A program made the translations under genes and the position numbers. From Dehalococcoidia bacterium (GTDB lineage: Bacteria > Chloroflexota > Dehalococcoidia > GIF9 > AB-539-J10): DNA of 6,427 bases. The notes beneath the pieces were generated by a model. It made no database searches, had not been told where the DNA came from, and was given only the letters and a program-made list of their open reading frames with translations. The first letter of the stretch is position 1, and each line of letters opens with the position of its first letter. Where the stretch lies: positions 3,123 to 9,549 of the forward strand of contig JALNYR010000067.1 of NCBI GenBank assembly GCA_023229725.1, in the 5' to 3' direction. This document shows positions 1 to 4,562 of this stretch, piece by piece.

Positions 1-294
1 CTGTGCCCACCCCGCACGAGCGTAGGCAACCCAGCCGGCGGCTGGTGAAAACTGCATTACCAGTGGTTCCTGCGCACCGGATACCAGTGCCCAGTTCGCC
101 GTCGCCGGCTCTAGTTCGGCGATGCGCGCACGCAGCCGCTCGTTCTCCTCACGCAACGCCGCCACGTCCGCCAATGCATGCGGCTCGGCAGCCTGCATCG
201 CATCCAGCAGGTAGTCGTAACCCGCCGCGAGCTCGTTCGCCAACGCCGCCACCTCGTACACGTCGTGCATCTCAGCACCCGTCAGTAGCCTCAC
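1..294 (-). CDS. Coiled-coil protein of unknown function, partial (C-terminus beyond the left edge)
   Basis: A reading frame of 98 codons stays open from a GTG at 292-294 to the window edge, so the C-terminus is missing. The start is chosen because GTG overlaps the TGA of the upstream gene (GTGA, 291-294) and follows a strong ribosome site (GAGGAGGG, about 5 nt upstream). An ATG eight codons further in (M9) is a less likely start. The N-terminal third is helical and Ala/Leu rich. Residues about 40-60 (ALREENERLRARIAELE) form a heptad-type coiled coil. The last visible 35 residues are aromatic and Gly/Ala rich. The plus-strand frame over the same bases has no such organisation. I recognise no family. 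As the last gene seen in the operon it may be a small structural or regulatory phage protein, but nothing fixes its role. Confidence 0.75.
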   Translation of the reverse strand, partial: MRLLTGAEMHDVYEVAALANELAAGYDYLLDAMQAAEPHALADVAALREENERLRARIAELEPATANWALVSGAQEPLVMQFSPAAGWVAYARAGWAQ

Positions 295-479
295 GCTGCC
301 CTCCTCTTCGCCTCGATCACGTCGTACAGCGCCTCTTTCGCCGACTGACGCCGCGACCACAGCGCGTATATCAGCGTGTCGTCGCGCGTCTCGCCGCCGT
401 TGGTGTGACGCTCTAGCGTCCACCAGCGCCAATGACAGCGCAGGCACTCGCGGCGCAGATCGGTCAGGTCAGCCGGCAT
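291..479 (-). CDS. Small CxxCH-containing hypothetical protein
   Basis: A 62-residue basic protein starting MPADLTDLRR. A CLRCH motif (about residues 11-15) is followed by WRWW and two further His/Arg-rich patches. A single CxxC plus nearby His could bind zinc, but one pair is not enough to claim a zinc finger. Two starts are possible: ATG at 479, which has a GAGGAGGG ribosome site 9 nt upstream, and ATG at 488, which touches that site. I prefer 479, which gives an 11-nt overlap with the HigA-like gene, the same overlap length seen at four other junctions here. The stop overlaps the next gene's GTG by 4 nt. Function is unknown; the small size and position suit a phage accessory protein. Confidence 0.65.
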   Translation of the reverse strand: MPADLTDLRRECLRCHWRWWTLERHTNGGETRDDTLIYALWSRRQSAKEALYDVIEAKRRAA

Positions 480-750
480 CCTTGTCATCCCTCCTCGCCA
501 GGTGCTCCCGATAGTCCGCCTCCAGGTTGACCCAGAACTCTGCCGACGTGCCAAACGCCTTCGCCAGCCCTATGGCGTCGTCTATCCCGATACCGCGCTC
601 CCCCCGTATCAGGGTGAGGACGTCGGCCTCAGGCCGGCGCATCAGGTACGCCAAGTGGCGCCAGCTCCAGACGCGCCTCGCGAGTTCGCGCGCAATAATG
701 CGGCCCGGCGGGACGATCCGCGCCGGCAGCAGGTCGTTGTCACTCGCCAT
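469..750 (-). CDS. HigA/VapI-like XRE-family antitoxin or transcriptional regulator, without a HigB partner
   Basis: The 93-residue protein has the layout of the HigA/VapI branch of XRE helix-turn-helix proteins. It has an N-terminal VPPGRIIARELARR (family form: hPGeiLreeL), a helix-turn-helix at about residues 29-50 ending LIRGERG, and the typical DDAIGLAKAFGTSAEFWVNLEADY (family form: lakalGtspefWlnLq..Y). HigA proteins normally neutralise the HigB mRNA interferase and repress their own operon. The usual toxin gene directly upstream is absent; that place is taken by a nuclease-like gene. The ATG at 750 is preferred over upstream in-frame ATGs because everything before it is low-complexity Arg/Gly read through the nuclease gene. 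It overlaps the previous gene by 11 nt (ATGGCGAGTGA). In a phage it may act as a regulator, or as an orphan antitoxin that counters host toxins. The family call is good; the role is inferred. Confidence 0.85.
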   Translation of the reverse strand: MASDNDLLPARIVPPGRIIARELARRVWSWRHLAYLMRRPEADVLTLIRGERGIGIDDAIGLAKAFGTSAEFWVNLEADYREHLARRDDKDAG

Positions 751-1075
751 TCTTCCACCCCCTCGCCACCAACATCTGCCGTACCGTCTCCGCCGCGAGC
801 CCCGACTCGATCTGATTGCGCGTGAATCGCAGTACCGCCCAACCCAATACCGCCGCCGTATTGTATTTAACTGTGTCTGCGGCGAACCCCGCCCCGCTCG
901 TGTGCCGCCCCTGAATCCACGTCGCGCCCTCCGCCTCGGCTGCAACCAAGTATTGGGGCCACGATAGGTCAAATCTCCAGCGGCGTGGTCGTGCAAACGC
1001 GAGTTCCCTCACCGGCTCGGGCAGTCCCACGACGCGCAGGTGAAACAGGAGCAGGTCCTCTAGGCCGGCGCTCAT
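740..1075 (-). CDS. PD-(D/E)XK endonuclease-like protein (DUF559/Vsr-related phage type)
   Basis: A 111-residue protein matching the small phage nuclease family related to Vsr and DUF559 proteins. An N-terminal helix carries Glu6 (GLEDLLLFHLR). The core has RRWRFDLSWP with Asp36, then VAAEAEGATW with Glu47 and Glu49, then GRHTSGAGF, then Asp67/Lys70 in DTVKYN, and a final AVLGWAVLRFT strand. These correspond to the acidic residues and the 'GW.vlRf' strand of the fold. Members are predicted to cut or nick DNA in a metal-dependent way; some are annotated as Holliday-junction resolvase-like. Here the usual 'EIDGG' is EAEGA, so the third catalytic position is slightly unusual. ATG at 1075 overlaps the PAPS-reductase-like stop by 4 nt (ATGA), so translation is probably coupled. 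Longer upstream starts only read through that gene. Confidence 0.85.
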   Translation of the reverse strand: MSAGLEDLLLFHLRVVGLPEPVRELAFARPRRWRFDLSWPQYLVAAEAEGATWIQGRHTSGAGFAADTVKYNTAAVLGWAVLRFTRNQIESGLAAETVRQMLVARGWKNGE

Positions 1076-1812
1076 ATTCCGCATACACACGGGCGATAGG
1101 CGAGTAGTTCGTCCCAATCGCTCTCCTCCAGTAGGCCGCCCTGGTGCTCGTACCGATATTGACGATCCCTGAGGGTCACCTTCCCGGCAGGATCAAGGGT
1201 AGCCGTTGTTCTCCCCGACTTGGTGCGTGGTGTTGATTCCTCCAACGCCGCCGCGCGCTCGAATAGGTCCGGGTGCCGGTGCCACAACTCCCGCCATTGG
1301 CTGTCTCGCTGGAACGGGCAGATATGGCAACCCGATTTCTGCGGCACATCCAGTCCCTCGGCGACGATAATGTCGATGCAGCCCTGCCGCGTGATATTCC
1401 TGTCCACCAGCGGTCGCAGCTTGAGCGGTTGCCGATGCGCTTCGTCTGCGGCGATACCGATGAGTTGCGTGTCGACAGCGTGTTGCTCGGCCCATCGGCC
1501 AATCGCGTTTACCTTCCATTCAATCGTGCACCATCGCACACCACTCGCCGGAATCACGTGCCGTTCCTCGCAGTAGCCGATCAGCGTTGCCCCGCCATGT
1601 ACCCGCTGCCACGGCAGGCCCTGTAGCCGCGTTACGCTCAGTCCCCGCGGTGCCAGCCATTCGCGCTCGAAATATTCCAGGTAGCAATACGTCTCCGGCC
1701 ACTCACAGCCGGTGTCCGCAAACACAATCGGGCCGCGCCACCCGTCGTTGGCGAGCAGGATCGCCATCGCCACACTATTCACACCGGCACCGAACGAAAT
1801 CAGTTCACTCAC
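1072..1812 (-). CDS. Phage PAPS-reductase-like / adenine nucleotide alpha-hydrolase (PP-loop) protein
   Basis: A 246-residue protein of the phage phosphoadenosine-phosphosulfate-reductase-like family. The P-loop-type motif is at residues 6-13 (SFGAGVNS, replacing the canonical SGGxDS). It is followed by IVFADTGCEWPET (residues 29-41), RWCTIEWK (93-100), IGIAADEAHR (118-127), and KSGCHICPFQR (159-169), whose Cys162 and Cys165 may hold a metal or Fe-S cluster. The C-terminus ends CVCGI. PP-loop enzymes adenylate a substrate with ATP. Relatives include PAPS reductase and DndC of DNA phosphorothioation. The phage members' substrate is generally unknown, so sulfate assimilation should not be assumed. 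GTG at 1812 is chosen: it overlaps the previous stop (GTGA), has GGGGGA upstream, and starts just before the first conserved strand. The ATG at 1893 adds 27 Arg/Gly-rich residues outside the family fold. Confidence 0.88.
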   Translation of the reverse strand: MSELISFGAGVNSVAMAILLANDGWRGPIVFADTGCEWPETYCYLEYFEREWLAPRGLSVTRLQGLPWQRVHGGATLIGYCEERHVIPASGVRWCTIEWKVNAIGRWAEQHAVDTQLIGIAADEAHRQPLKLRPLVDRNITRQGCIDIIVAEGLDVPQKSGCHICPFQRDSQWRELWHRHPDLFERAAALEESTPRTKSGRTTATLDPAGKVTLRDRQYRYEHQGGLLEESDWDELLAYRPCVCGI

Positions 1813-1901
1813 CGCCCGTCCCCCGTCGCCCAGCACAGTGCCACGTAGACGCCCCAGACTGCGCCGACCACGAATACCGCCGCGAACCCCCACACGCTCA
1901 T
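1809..1901 (-). CDS. 30-residue single-pass membrane peptide
   Basis: This short frame reads MSVWGFAAVFVVGAVWGVYV then ALCWATGDGR. About 20 uninterrupted hydrophobic residues (W4 to L22) are enough to span the membrane once, followed by a short polar tail. ATG at 1901 overlaps the upstream stop by 4 nt (ATGA), and the stop overlaps the PAPS-reductase-like GTG by 4 nt (GTGA). Those two exact couplings, in a chain of identical junctions, are the main argument that it is translated. The ribosome site is weak (GGTGGG). Longer in-frame starts up to 2153 only give Arg/Gly-rich read-through. It could be a small phage membrane protein or a translational coupler; its function is unknown. Confidence 0.6.
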   Translation of the reverse strand: MSVWGFAAVFVVGAVWGVYVALCWATGDGR

Positions 1902-2086
1902 GATGGCACCCACCCGTCTATACCGCCGTCCACCAGGACATCCCGTATCTTCGGCGAATACGGTCCGCCCTCTGCCCGCGAGGCCGCCTCGGCCAATTCG
2001 CGCGTGCTGTAGACCCCCCAGAGCCTCACGTCGTCTCCCCAGCCGTAATCCCACACCAGCCACACGACCTGTTTGTCTTCGCTCAT
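1898..2086 (-). CDS. Small hypothetical phage protein, DUF7336-like
   Basis: The 62-residue protein begins MSEDKQVVWLVWDYGWGDD and continues VRLWGVYSTRELAEAASRAE. The pattern 'hydrophobic strand, acidic loop, .l.GVYSTreeAeaA' resembles small phage and bacterial proteins grouped as DUF7336, which carry a 'vklIGvYsSre.AeaAi' segment. The end (DVLVDGGIDGWVPS) is acidic and Gly-rich. The start is well set: ATG at 2086 with GGAGGT six bases before it, inside the stop of the previous gene (ATGA). The longer form from 2188 has an implausible Arg/Gly-rich extension read through that gene. No catalytic residues are visible. Family membership is from memory and moderately sure; the role is unknown. Confidence 0.7.
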   Translation of the reverse strand: MSEDKQVVWLVWDYGWGDDVRLWGVYSTRELAEAASRAEGGPYSPKIRDVLVDGGIDGWVPS

Positions 2087-2235
2087 TCCCCCACCTCCGA
2101 GCACTCCGCCGTCGGCCACAGCACGAACGCGCGCGTGCCGTCCTCGATCCCACACAGCAGGCCGTCGCGGCTCCGCCCCGTGAGGCAAAACAGCGTCCCG
2201 CTAGGCCAGTGCAGCCAGCGCGTCCCGATTCTCAC
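2083..2235 (-). CDS. 50-residue beta-rich hypothetical protein with GTG start
   Basis: Reading from GTG at 2233-2235 to TGA at 2083-2085 gives VRIGTRWLHWPSGTLFCLTG followed by RSRDGLLCGIEDGTRAFVLW and PTAECSEVGE. The alternation of short hydrophobic strands and turns (GTRW..W.SGT.F.LTG, DG, EDGTRAFVL) resembles small SH3-like phage proteins with the pattern 'GTRWrhrktG.vv.vtG'. It fills the only gap otherwise left in the operon. It overlaps the upstream stop by 4 nt (GTGA, 2232-2235) and the downstream ATG by 4 nt (ATGA, 2083-2086). The ribosome site is poor (TCGGGA), which fits translation by coupling. Three cysteines are scattered without a clear motif. Function is unknown. Confidence 0.65.
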   Translation of the reverse strand: MRIGTRWLHWPSGTLFCLTGRSRDGLLCGIEDGTRAFVLWPTAECSEVGE

Positions 2236-2417
2236 GATCCCGACCAGTAAACGACAGCGCCCACGGCAACTGGCCCAACGTAGATGCTCAGTACGGCGTG
2301 CCCCCGTTCGTACTCGTCACCACGCCCGTTATAGAAGACGCTGAACCCCAGGCCCCATTCGTGCCAGTCCAGTTCCACGGACACGTCGACCCCGTTTTCC
2401 AGTCCGCCGATTCTCAT
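2232..2417 (-). CDS. 61-residue hypothetical protein, beta-rich
   Basis: The product begins MRIGGLENGVDVSVELDWHE, continues with WGLGFSVFYNGRGDEYERGH, and ends AVLSIYVGPVAVGAVVYWSGS. Strand-forming stretches alternate with Gly/Asp turns, and the last strand is quite hydrophobic, though too rich in Gly and Ser for a convincing membrane helix. ATG at 2417 overlaps the upstream stop (ATGA) and has GGAGG seven bases before it. An in-frame ATG at 2492 would only add a Gly-rich stretch read through the previous gene. The first four residues (MRIG) match those of the next gene. I recognise no family and infer no function beyond a phage operon member. Confidence 0.65.
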   Translation of the reverse strand: MRIGGLENGVDVSVELDWHEWGLGFSVFYNGRGDEYERGHAVLSIYVGPVAVGAVVYWSGS

Positions 2418-2803
2418 GATCCCGCCTCCAACTGCGCCGCCTTCAGCATCTCGGCAACCTGCTCCAGCGTTTCCAGCGGCAGGCATTCCCACTCTCTCCG
2501 GATGGTTCCGACGATGGCGTCCCTCAGATTGCGGCGGTGATCGTCCTCAGCCCGCTGCGCAATGAGGGCCGCGACCTGCCTCCGAGTCTCATCGTTCACC
2601 GGCTCAATACGTTCGCGGTTGCGGCTCCATACGGCGGGTTCTTCCCCGACCTCGCGTCCTGTCTTGCGCCGCCAATGCTTGGCCGCCGCCATAATCTGGG
2701 TCTTTGTCGTGCGGTCTACCACGACAATCTCTGGCGGCAACCATTCGTCCCCTGGCCAGTAGACAACCTCGTCACCTGCCTCTACGTTCTCCAGATCGTT
2801 CAT
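2414..2803 (-). CDS. Hypothetical phage protein with N-terminal beta-barrel-like and C-terminal helical parts
   Basis: A 129-residue protein. The N-terminal half (VEAGDEVVYWPGDEW, then EIVVVDRTTKTQIMAAAKHWRRKTGREVGE) follows a pattern I associate with small phage proteins: 'vGdeV...., V.r.TkTqI.v....frR.tG.evG', followed by '..I.P.t.e'. This suggests a small beta-barrel that may bind nucleic acid. The C-terminal half from about residue 72 is helical and charged. The tail AQLEAGS is nearly the same as the AQLEAGG end of the upstream loader protein, because both genes end in the same 19-bp junction sequence. ATG at 2803 is coupled to the loader gene (ATGA) with GGAGG upstream. No enzyme motif is visible. 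Family name and role are unknown. Confidence 0.75.
   Translation of the reverse strand: MNDLENVEAGDEVVYWPGDEWLPPEIVVVDRTTKTQIMAAAKHWRRKTGREVGEEPAVWSRNRERIEPVNDETRRQVAALIAQRAEDDHRRNLRDAIVGTIRREWECLPLETLEQVAEMLKAAQLEAGS
2421..2439. repeat. 19-bp direct repeat at a gene junction, copy 1
   Basis: The sequence cccgcctccaactgcgccg is identical to 2807-2825. On the minus strand it encodes the end of the upstream protein (AQLEAG) and contains the GGAGG ribosome site of the next gene. Confidence 0.85.
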
Positions 2804-3345
2804 CCCCCCGCCTCCAACTGCGCCGACGCCGGCGCCTGCAGCCGCTCCACGACCGCGCGAACCTCCGGCAACATCTGGGCGTGCTCGGTCGCTCGCCGGA
2901 CCAACACGTCGTATACGTCGCAGAAACGGGCCCTGTCCGCCACGGCGTTCTCACTCGTGCGCAGATAGGCCAGGCCGCCGACGGCGTTCACCGCGCGCTG
3001 AATCCTCTCGGGCAGCGCCGGCGGATCCACGTGATGATCGCCGACGAACCTGCCGCCTGCCGGCCATTTGAGAATGTAGGCATGGACCCGCCCCCACGCC
3101 TCGGCACCCGTCAGTTCGTCCGGCCAGCGGAGGCCGATCGCGGCCTTGCGCAACTCCGCCGGTTTCGGCCAGAACGTAGCCGCAGCCAGCACCTGGACAG
3201 TCGCCGCCTGTAGCAGGTCGTCGGGTATATCGGCCAACACACGCGAATAGATTTCCACCGTCACCGGGGAGATGGCGGCGCCATCTTTCGGCCACACGTC
3301 CCGGAGCAGGCGAAACATATTCCCGATGCACCCATCACTCGCCAT
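2800..3345 (-). CDS. Phage replicative helicase loader-like protein (G39P-type N-terminal domain), full length
   Basis: A 181-residue protein. The N-terminal domain (residues about 5-75) has the pattern of phage helicase loader/inhibitor proteins such as SPP1 G39P: a helix with LLRDVWPKD, then VTVEIYSRVLADIPDDLLQAA, VQVLAAATFWPKPAELRKAA. The C-terminal domain (about 112-155: ERIQRAVNAVGGLAYLRTSE, then ADRARFCDVYDVLVRRA) is also typical of these phage proteins. G39P-type proteins bind the replicative helicase and the initiator and deliver the helicase to the origin; that role is inferred here. It lies directly after an initiator gene, overlapping it by 11 nt (ATGGCGAGTGA), with AGGAGG nine bases before the ATG at 3345. 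A shorter paralog lies at 4793-5107, identical in order and without gaps over its first 83 residues. The end AQLEAGG comes from a repeated junction. Confidence 0.8.
   Translation of the reverse strand: MASDGCIGNMFRLLRDVWPKDGAAISPVTVEIYSRVLADIPDDLLQAATVQVLAAATFWPKPAELRKAAIGLRWPDELTGAEAWGRVHAYILKWPAGGRFVGDHHVDPPALPERIQRAVNAVGGLAYLRTSENAVADRARFCDVYDVLVRRATEHAQMLPEVRAVVERLQAPASAQLEAGG
2807..2825. repeat. 19-bp direct repeat at a gene junction, copy 2
   Basis: Identical to 2421-2439. Here it forms the AQLEAG end of the loader-like protein and the ribosome site of the gene starting at 2803. It is followed closely by an ATGA junction, as in copy 1. Confidence 0.85.
3179..3236. repeat. 58-bp perfect direct repeat inside the loader genes, copy 1
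   Basis: Every base matches 4941-4998, third codon positions included, while the flanks are clearly diverged. It encodes the ADIPDDLLQAATVQVLAAA core of the loader-like proteins. Confidence 0.9.
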
Positions 3346-4177
3346 GAGGTACCGCCTCCTTGCTCTTCAGCCACGCCTCGATAGCATCCTCACCGTGCGG
3401 CATATCGTGGCCGTTCCCCCCAGGAGACGCGCGCGCGCTTCCGTTCGTTTTCATTTTCGCTGCGGCACTGCATATCTTCGGCACCGCAGAGATGTTGTTG
3501 GCTGCAGCCCATTTCACGGCCCGGAGCATGATATTGGTGCCTACGTCGCGCTCGGACGCCTCGAACTGGTCGCGTTGCTCTTTCGTAGCCCACCTGGCGC
3601 GGTGAAACTGCGCGAAATACTCACGACCTGCCACTGTCAGCCCCGCCGGTATCTTCGAAGACTCAGAGACAACAGGAATCTCAGGAGCAGGCGGCGCCGA
3701 TGGCGCGTTAGCGCCACTATTACTTGCATCTGTATCTGTCTCTGAATCTGAATCTGAATCTGAATCTGAATCTGAATCTGAGCCAGACCCTTTCGCGACA
3801 AGGTCCGGCGCAGGTCCGGCGTAACTCTCGACAAGGTCCGGAGGAGCGGGGTACTCGCTCGCGGCCTCTTTCTCGGTCTTGCCTTGGTACCGTGCCCATG
3901 TCGGCACGTAAAAGTAGCGGCGTCCGTCGACCTGGTAGCGCACGATCATGCCGCGATTGGCGAACCAGTCCATCGCCGCAGCCACCTGTTTGAGCGGCAG
4001 GTCGTCTCGCATCGTGAATACCTTGGAGCGCACCCACGTCGGGTTGTCGACGCCCCGACCTTCGCGGCAGAGCTGCGTGGGCAACAGTAGCCACAAGAGT
4101 CGCGTAAAATCGTCCGGCATGTCGTTAAAGTCCATGCTCTCGGTGATCTTGGTGTGCAACTTGCGCCACTGCGGCAT
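3335..4177 (-). CDS. Phage replication initiator (O/replisome-organiser-like), downstream cassette
   Basis: A 280-residue protein. The N-terminal half (residues about 1-105) looks like a winged-helix replisome-organiser domain: MPQWRKLHTKITES, DDFTRLLWLLLPTQL, NPTWVRSKVFTMRDDLPLKQ, MDWFANRGMIVRYQVDGRRY and FYVPTWARYQG. A low-complexity linker follows with PDLV repeats and seven Ser-Asp pairs (residues about 131-150). The C-terminal part has FHRARWATKEQRDQFEASE and VKWAAANN, then a tail with ARASPGGNG (248-256) and AIEAWLK (265-271) that recurs in the second initiator. Such proteins bind the origin and recruit the helicase through the loader; the loader-like gene follows at once. ATG at 4177 follows the zinc-ribbon-like gene's stop by 3 nt; GAGGAG spans that stop. 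The linker DNA carries the repeats described separately. Subfamily is uncertain; initiator function is inferred from layout. Confidence 0.75.
   Translation of the reverse strand: MPQWRKLHTKITESMDFNDMPDDFTRLLWLLLPTQLCREGRGVDNPTWVRSKVFTMRDDLPLKQVAAAMDWFANRGMIVRYQVDGRRYFYVPTWARYQGKTEKEAASEYPAPPDLVESYAGPAPDLVAKGSGSDSDSDSDSDSDSETDTDASNSGANAPSAPPAPEIPVVSESSKIPAGLTVAGREYFAQFHRARWATKEQRDQFEASERDVGTNIMLRAVKWAAANNISAVPKICSAAAKMKTNGSARASPGGNGHDMPHGEDAIEAWLKSKEAVPHGE
3729..3782. repeat. Hexanucleotide tandem array (TCTGAA)n in the initiator linker
   Basis: Nine units: TCTGTA, TCTGTC, six perfect TCTGAA (3741-3776) and TCTGAG. The array is AT-rich in an otherwise GC-rich region. On the coding strand it gives the Ser-Asp/Thr-Asp linker. 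Gain or loss of one unit by slippage would keep the frame and change linker length by two residues. Confidence 0.9.
3796..3841. repeat. Short iteron-like cluster AGGTCCGG x3 inside the downstream initiator gene
   Basis: AGGTCCGG occurs at 3801-3808, 3812-3819 and 3834-3841, with start-to-start spacing of 11 and 22 bp. The outer two are part of a 13-bp repeat (cgacaaggtccgg). The middle copy is in a different reading frame from the outer two, so protein repetition explains only part of it. The helical spacing and the position beside an AT-rich array suit initiator-binding sites, but three copies of a GC-rich octamer are modest evidence. Confidence 0.4.
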
Positions 4178-4220
4178 CCCCTACTCCTCTTCCACCGGCT
4201 CGTCGTCGAACGGCAGCGGC
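4175..4220. repeat. 46-bp perfect direct repeat, zinc-ribbon gene end and initiator start, copy 1
   Basis: Identical to 5916-5961. It contains the last codons of the zinc-ribbon-like gene (PLPFDDEPVEEE), its TAG, the GAGGAG ribosome site and the initiator ATG. Identity stops exactly at the ATG, beyond which the initiators are unrelated. Confidence 0.9.
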
Positions 4221-4357
4221 GCCGGCTTCCAGAACCCGCAGGTTGTCGACGCGCCGGTCGTGTGGCTGAACTTGCGGCATATACGCCACTCCGGGTCCAT
4301 CGGTGTCACCCAGTGCACCCAGTAGGCGCACGTCTCGCAGCGCTCATCACTTGGCAT
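4181..4357 (-). CDS. Four-cysteine zinc-ribbon-like small protein, downstream cassette
   Basis: A 58-residue protein: MPSDERCETCAYW, then ICRKF, then TTCGFW, and an acidic tail PLPFDDEPVEEE. Cys7, Cys10, Cys27 and Cys40 form a C-x2-C...C...C pattern expected to bind zinc or iron, each next to aromatic residues. Its paralog at 5922-6083 keeps all four cysteines and the same tail. Both sit immediately before an initiator gene, which suggests a role linked to replication, though it could simply travel with that gene. ATG at 4357 has GGAGGG six bases upstream and overlaps the previous gene by 11 nt (ATGCCAAGTGA). The longer form from 4555 is read-through. I know similar small cysteine proteins from phages only as hypothetical proteins. 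Confidence 0.75.
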   Translation of the reverse strand: MPSDERCETCAYWVHWVTPMDPEWRICRKFSHTTGASTTCGFWKPAPLPFDDEPVEEE

Positions 4358-4562
4358 CGGTACCCTCCCCCAGGAACGCGAGCAGCGCGTCGACGGCAGC
4401 CTCGTAGGCAGTGCGCGTCGCGTCCCTTTCGTCGTCTTCCGGTGAATACTCTGTGCGCGTAACGTCAGCAAATGCTTTATACAGCGCATTGCATGCCCGC
4501 CGCTCTGCCAGCGCCGCCTGTATGATGGCAGCCTCGAGCGCGGCGCGTTCCTCACTGGCCAT
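4347..4562 (-). CDS. Small helical protein, member of a local paralog family
   Basis: A 71-residue, largely helical protein: MASEERAALEAAIIQAALAE, a charged middle (TEYSPEDDERDATR), and TAYEAAVDALLAFLGEGTDAK. The first part resembles the gene at 6076-6282 (LEAAVVQAALA). The last part is nearly identical to the end of the gene at 6263-6427 (ADALLAFLGEGTD), so three related proteins lie in this window. ATG at 4562 has AGGAGG seven bases upstream, in a 15-bp sequence also used before the zinc-ribbon gene at 6083, and overlaps the previous stop by 11 nt (ATGGCCAGTGA). The extension from 4691 is read-through. No catalytic or metal-binding motif is visible; function is unknown. Confidence 0.7.
   Translation of the reverse strand: MASEERAALEAAIIQAALAERRACNALYKAFADVTRTEYSPEDDERDATRTAYEAAVDALLAFLGEGTDAK
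4355..4392. repeat. 38-bp direct repeat (one mismatch), junction of the helical gene and the next gene, copy 1
   Basis: Matches 6280-6317 except for one base (4362 a, 6287 g). It covers the ATG of the next gene, its GGAGGG site, and codons for LLAFLGEGTD. In this copy the next gene is the zinc-ribbon protein; in the other copy it is another helical protein. Confidence 0.85.

Noticed and set aside
3..416. Plus-strand ORF of 137 codons at the left edge
   Set aside because: Pro/Arg/Ser-rich low-complexity product opposite two minus-strand genes with good ribosome sites and coupled starts; typical antisense shadow in GC-rich DNA.
751..996. N-terminal extension of the HigA-like protein to an ATG at 996
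   Set aside because: The added 82 residues are Arg/Gly-rich read-through of the nuclease gene and lie outside the HigA family fold.
1813..1893. ATG at 1893 as start of the PAPS-reductase-like gene
   Set aside because: It adds a basic Gly/Arg stretch; the GTG at 1812 is coupled to the upstream stop and begins at the conserved first strand.
3729..3841. CRISPR-like array
   Set aside because: Repeat units are 6-8 bp with no spacers of 30 bp or so; the units code in frame inside a gene.
3724..3993. Plus-strand ORF with an Asn-Leu repeat
   Set aside because: Antisense reading of the TCTGAA array; no ribosome site and against the direction of all real genes.
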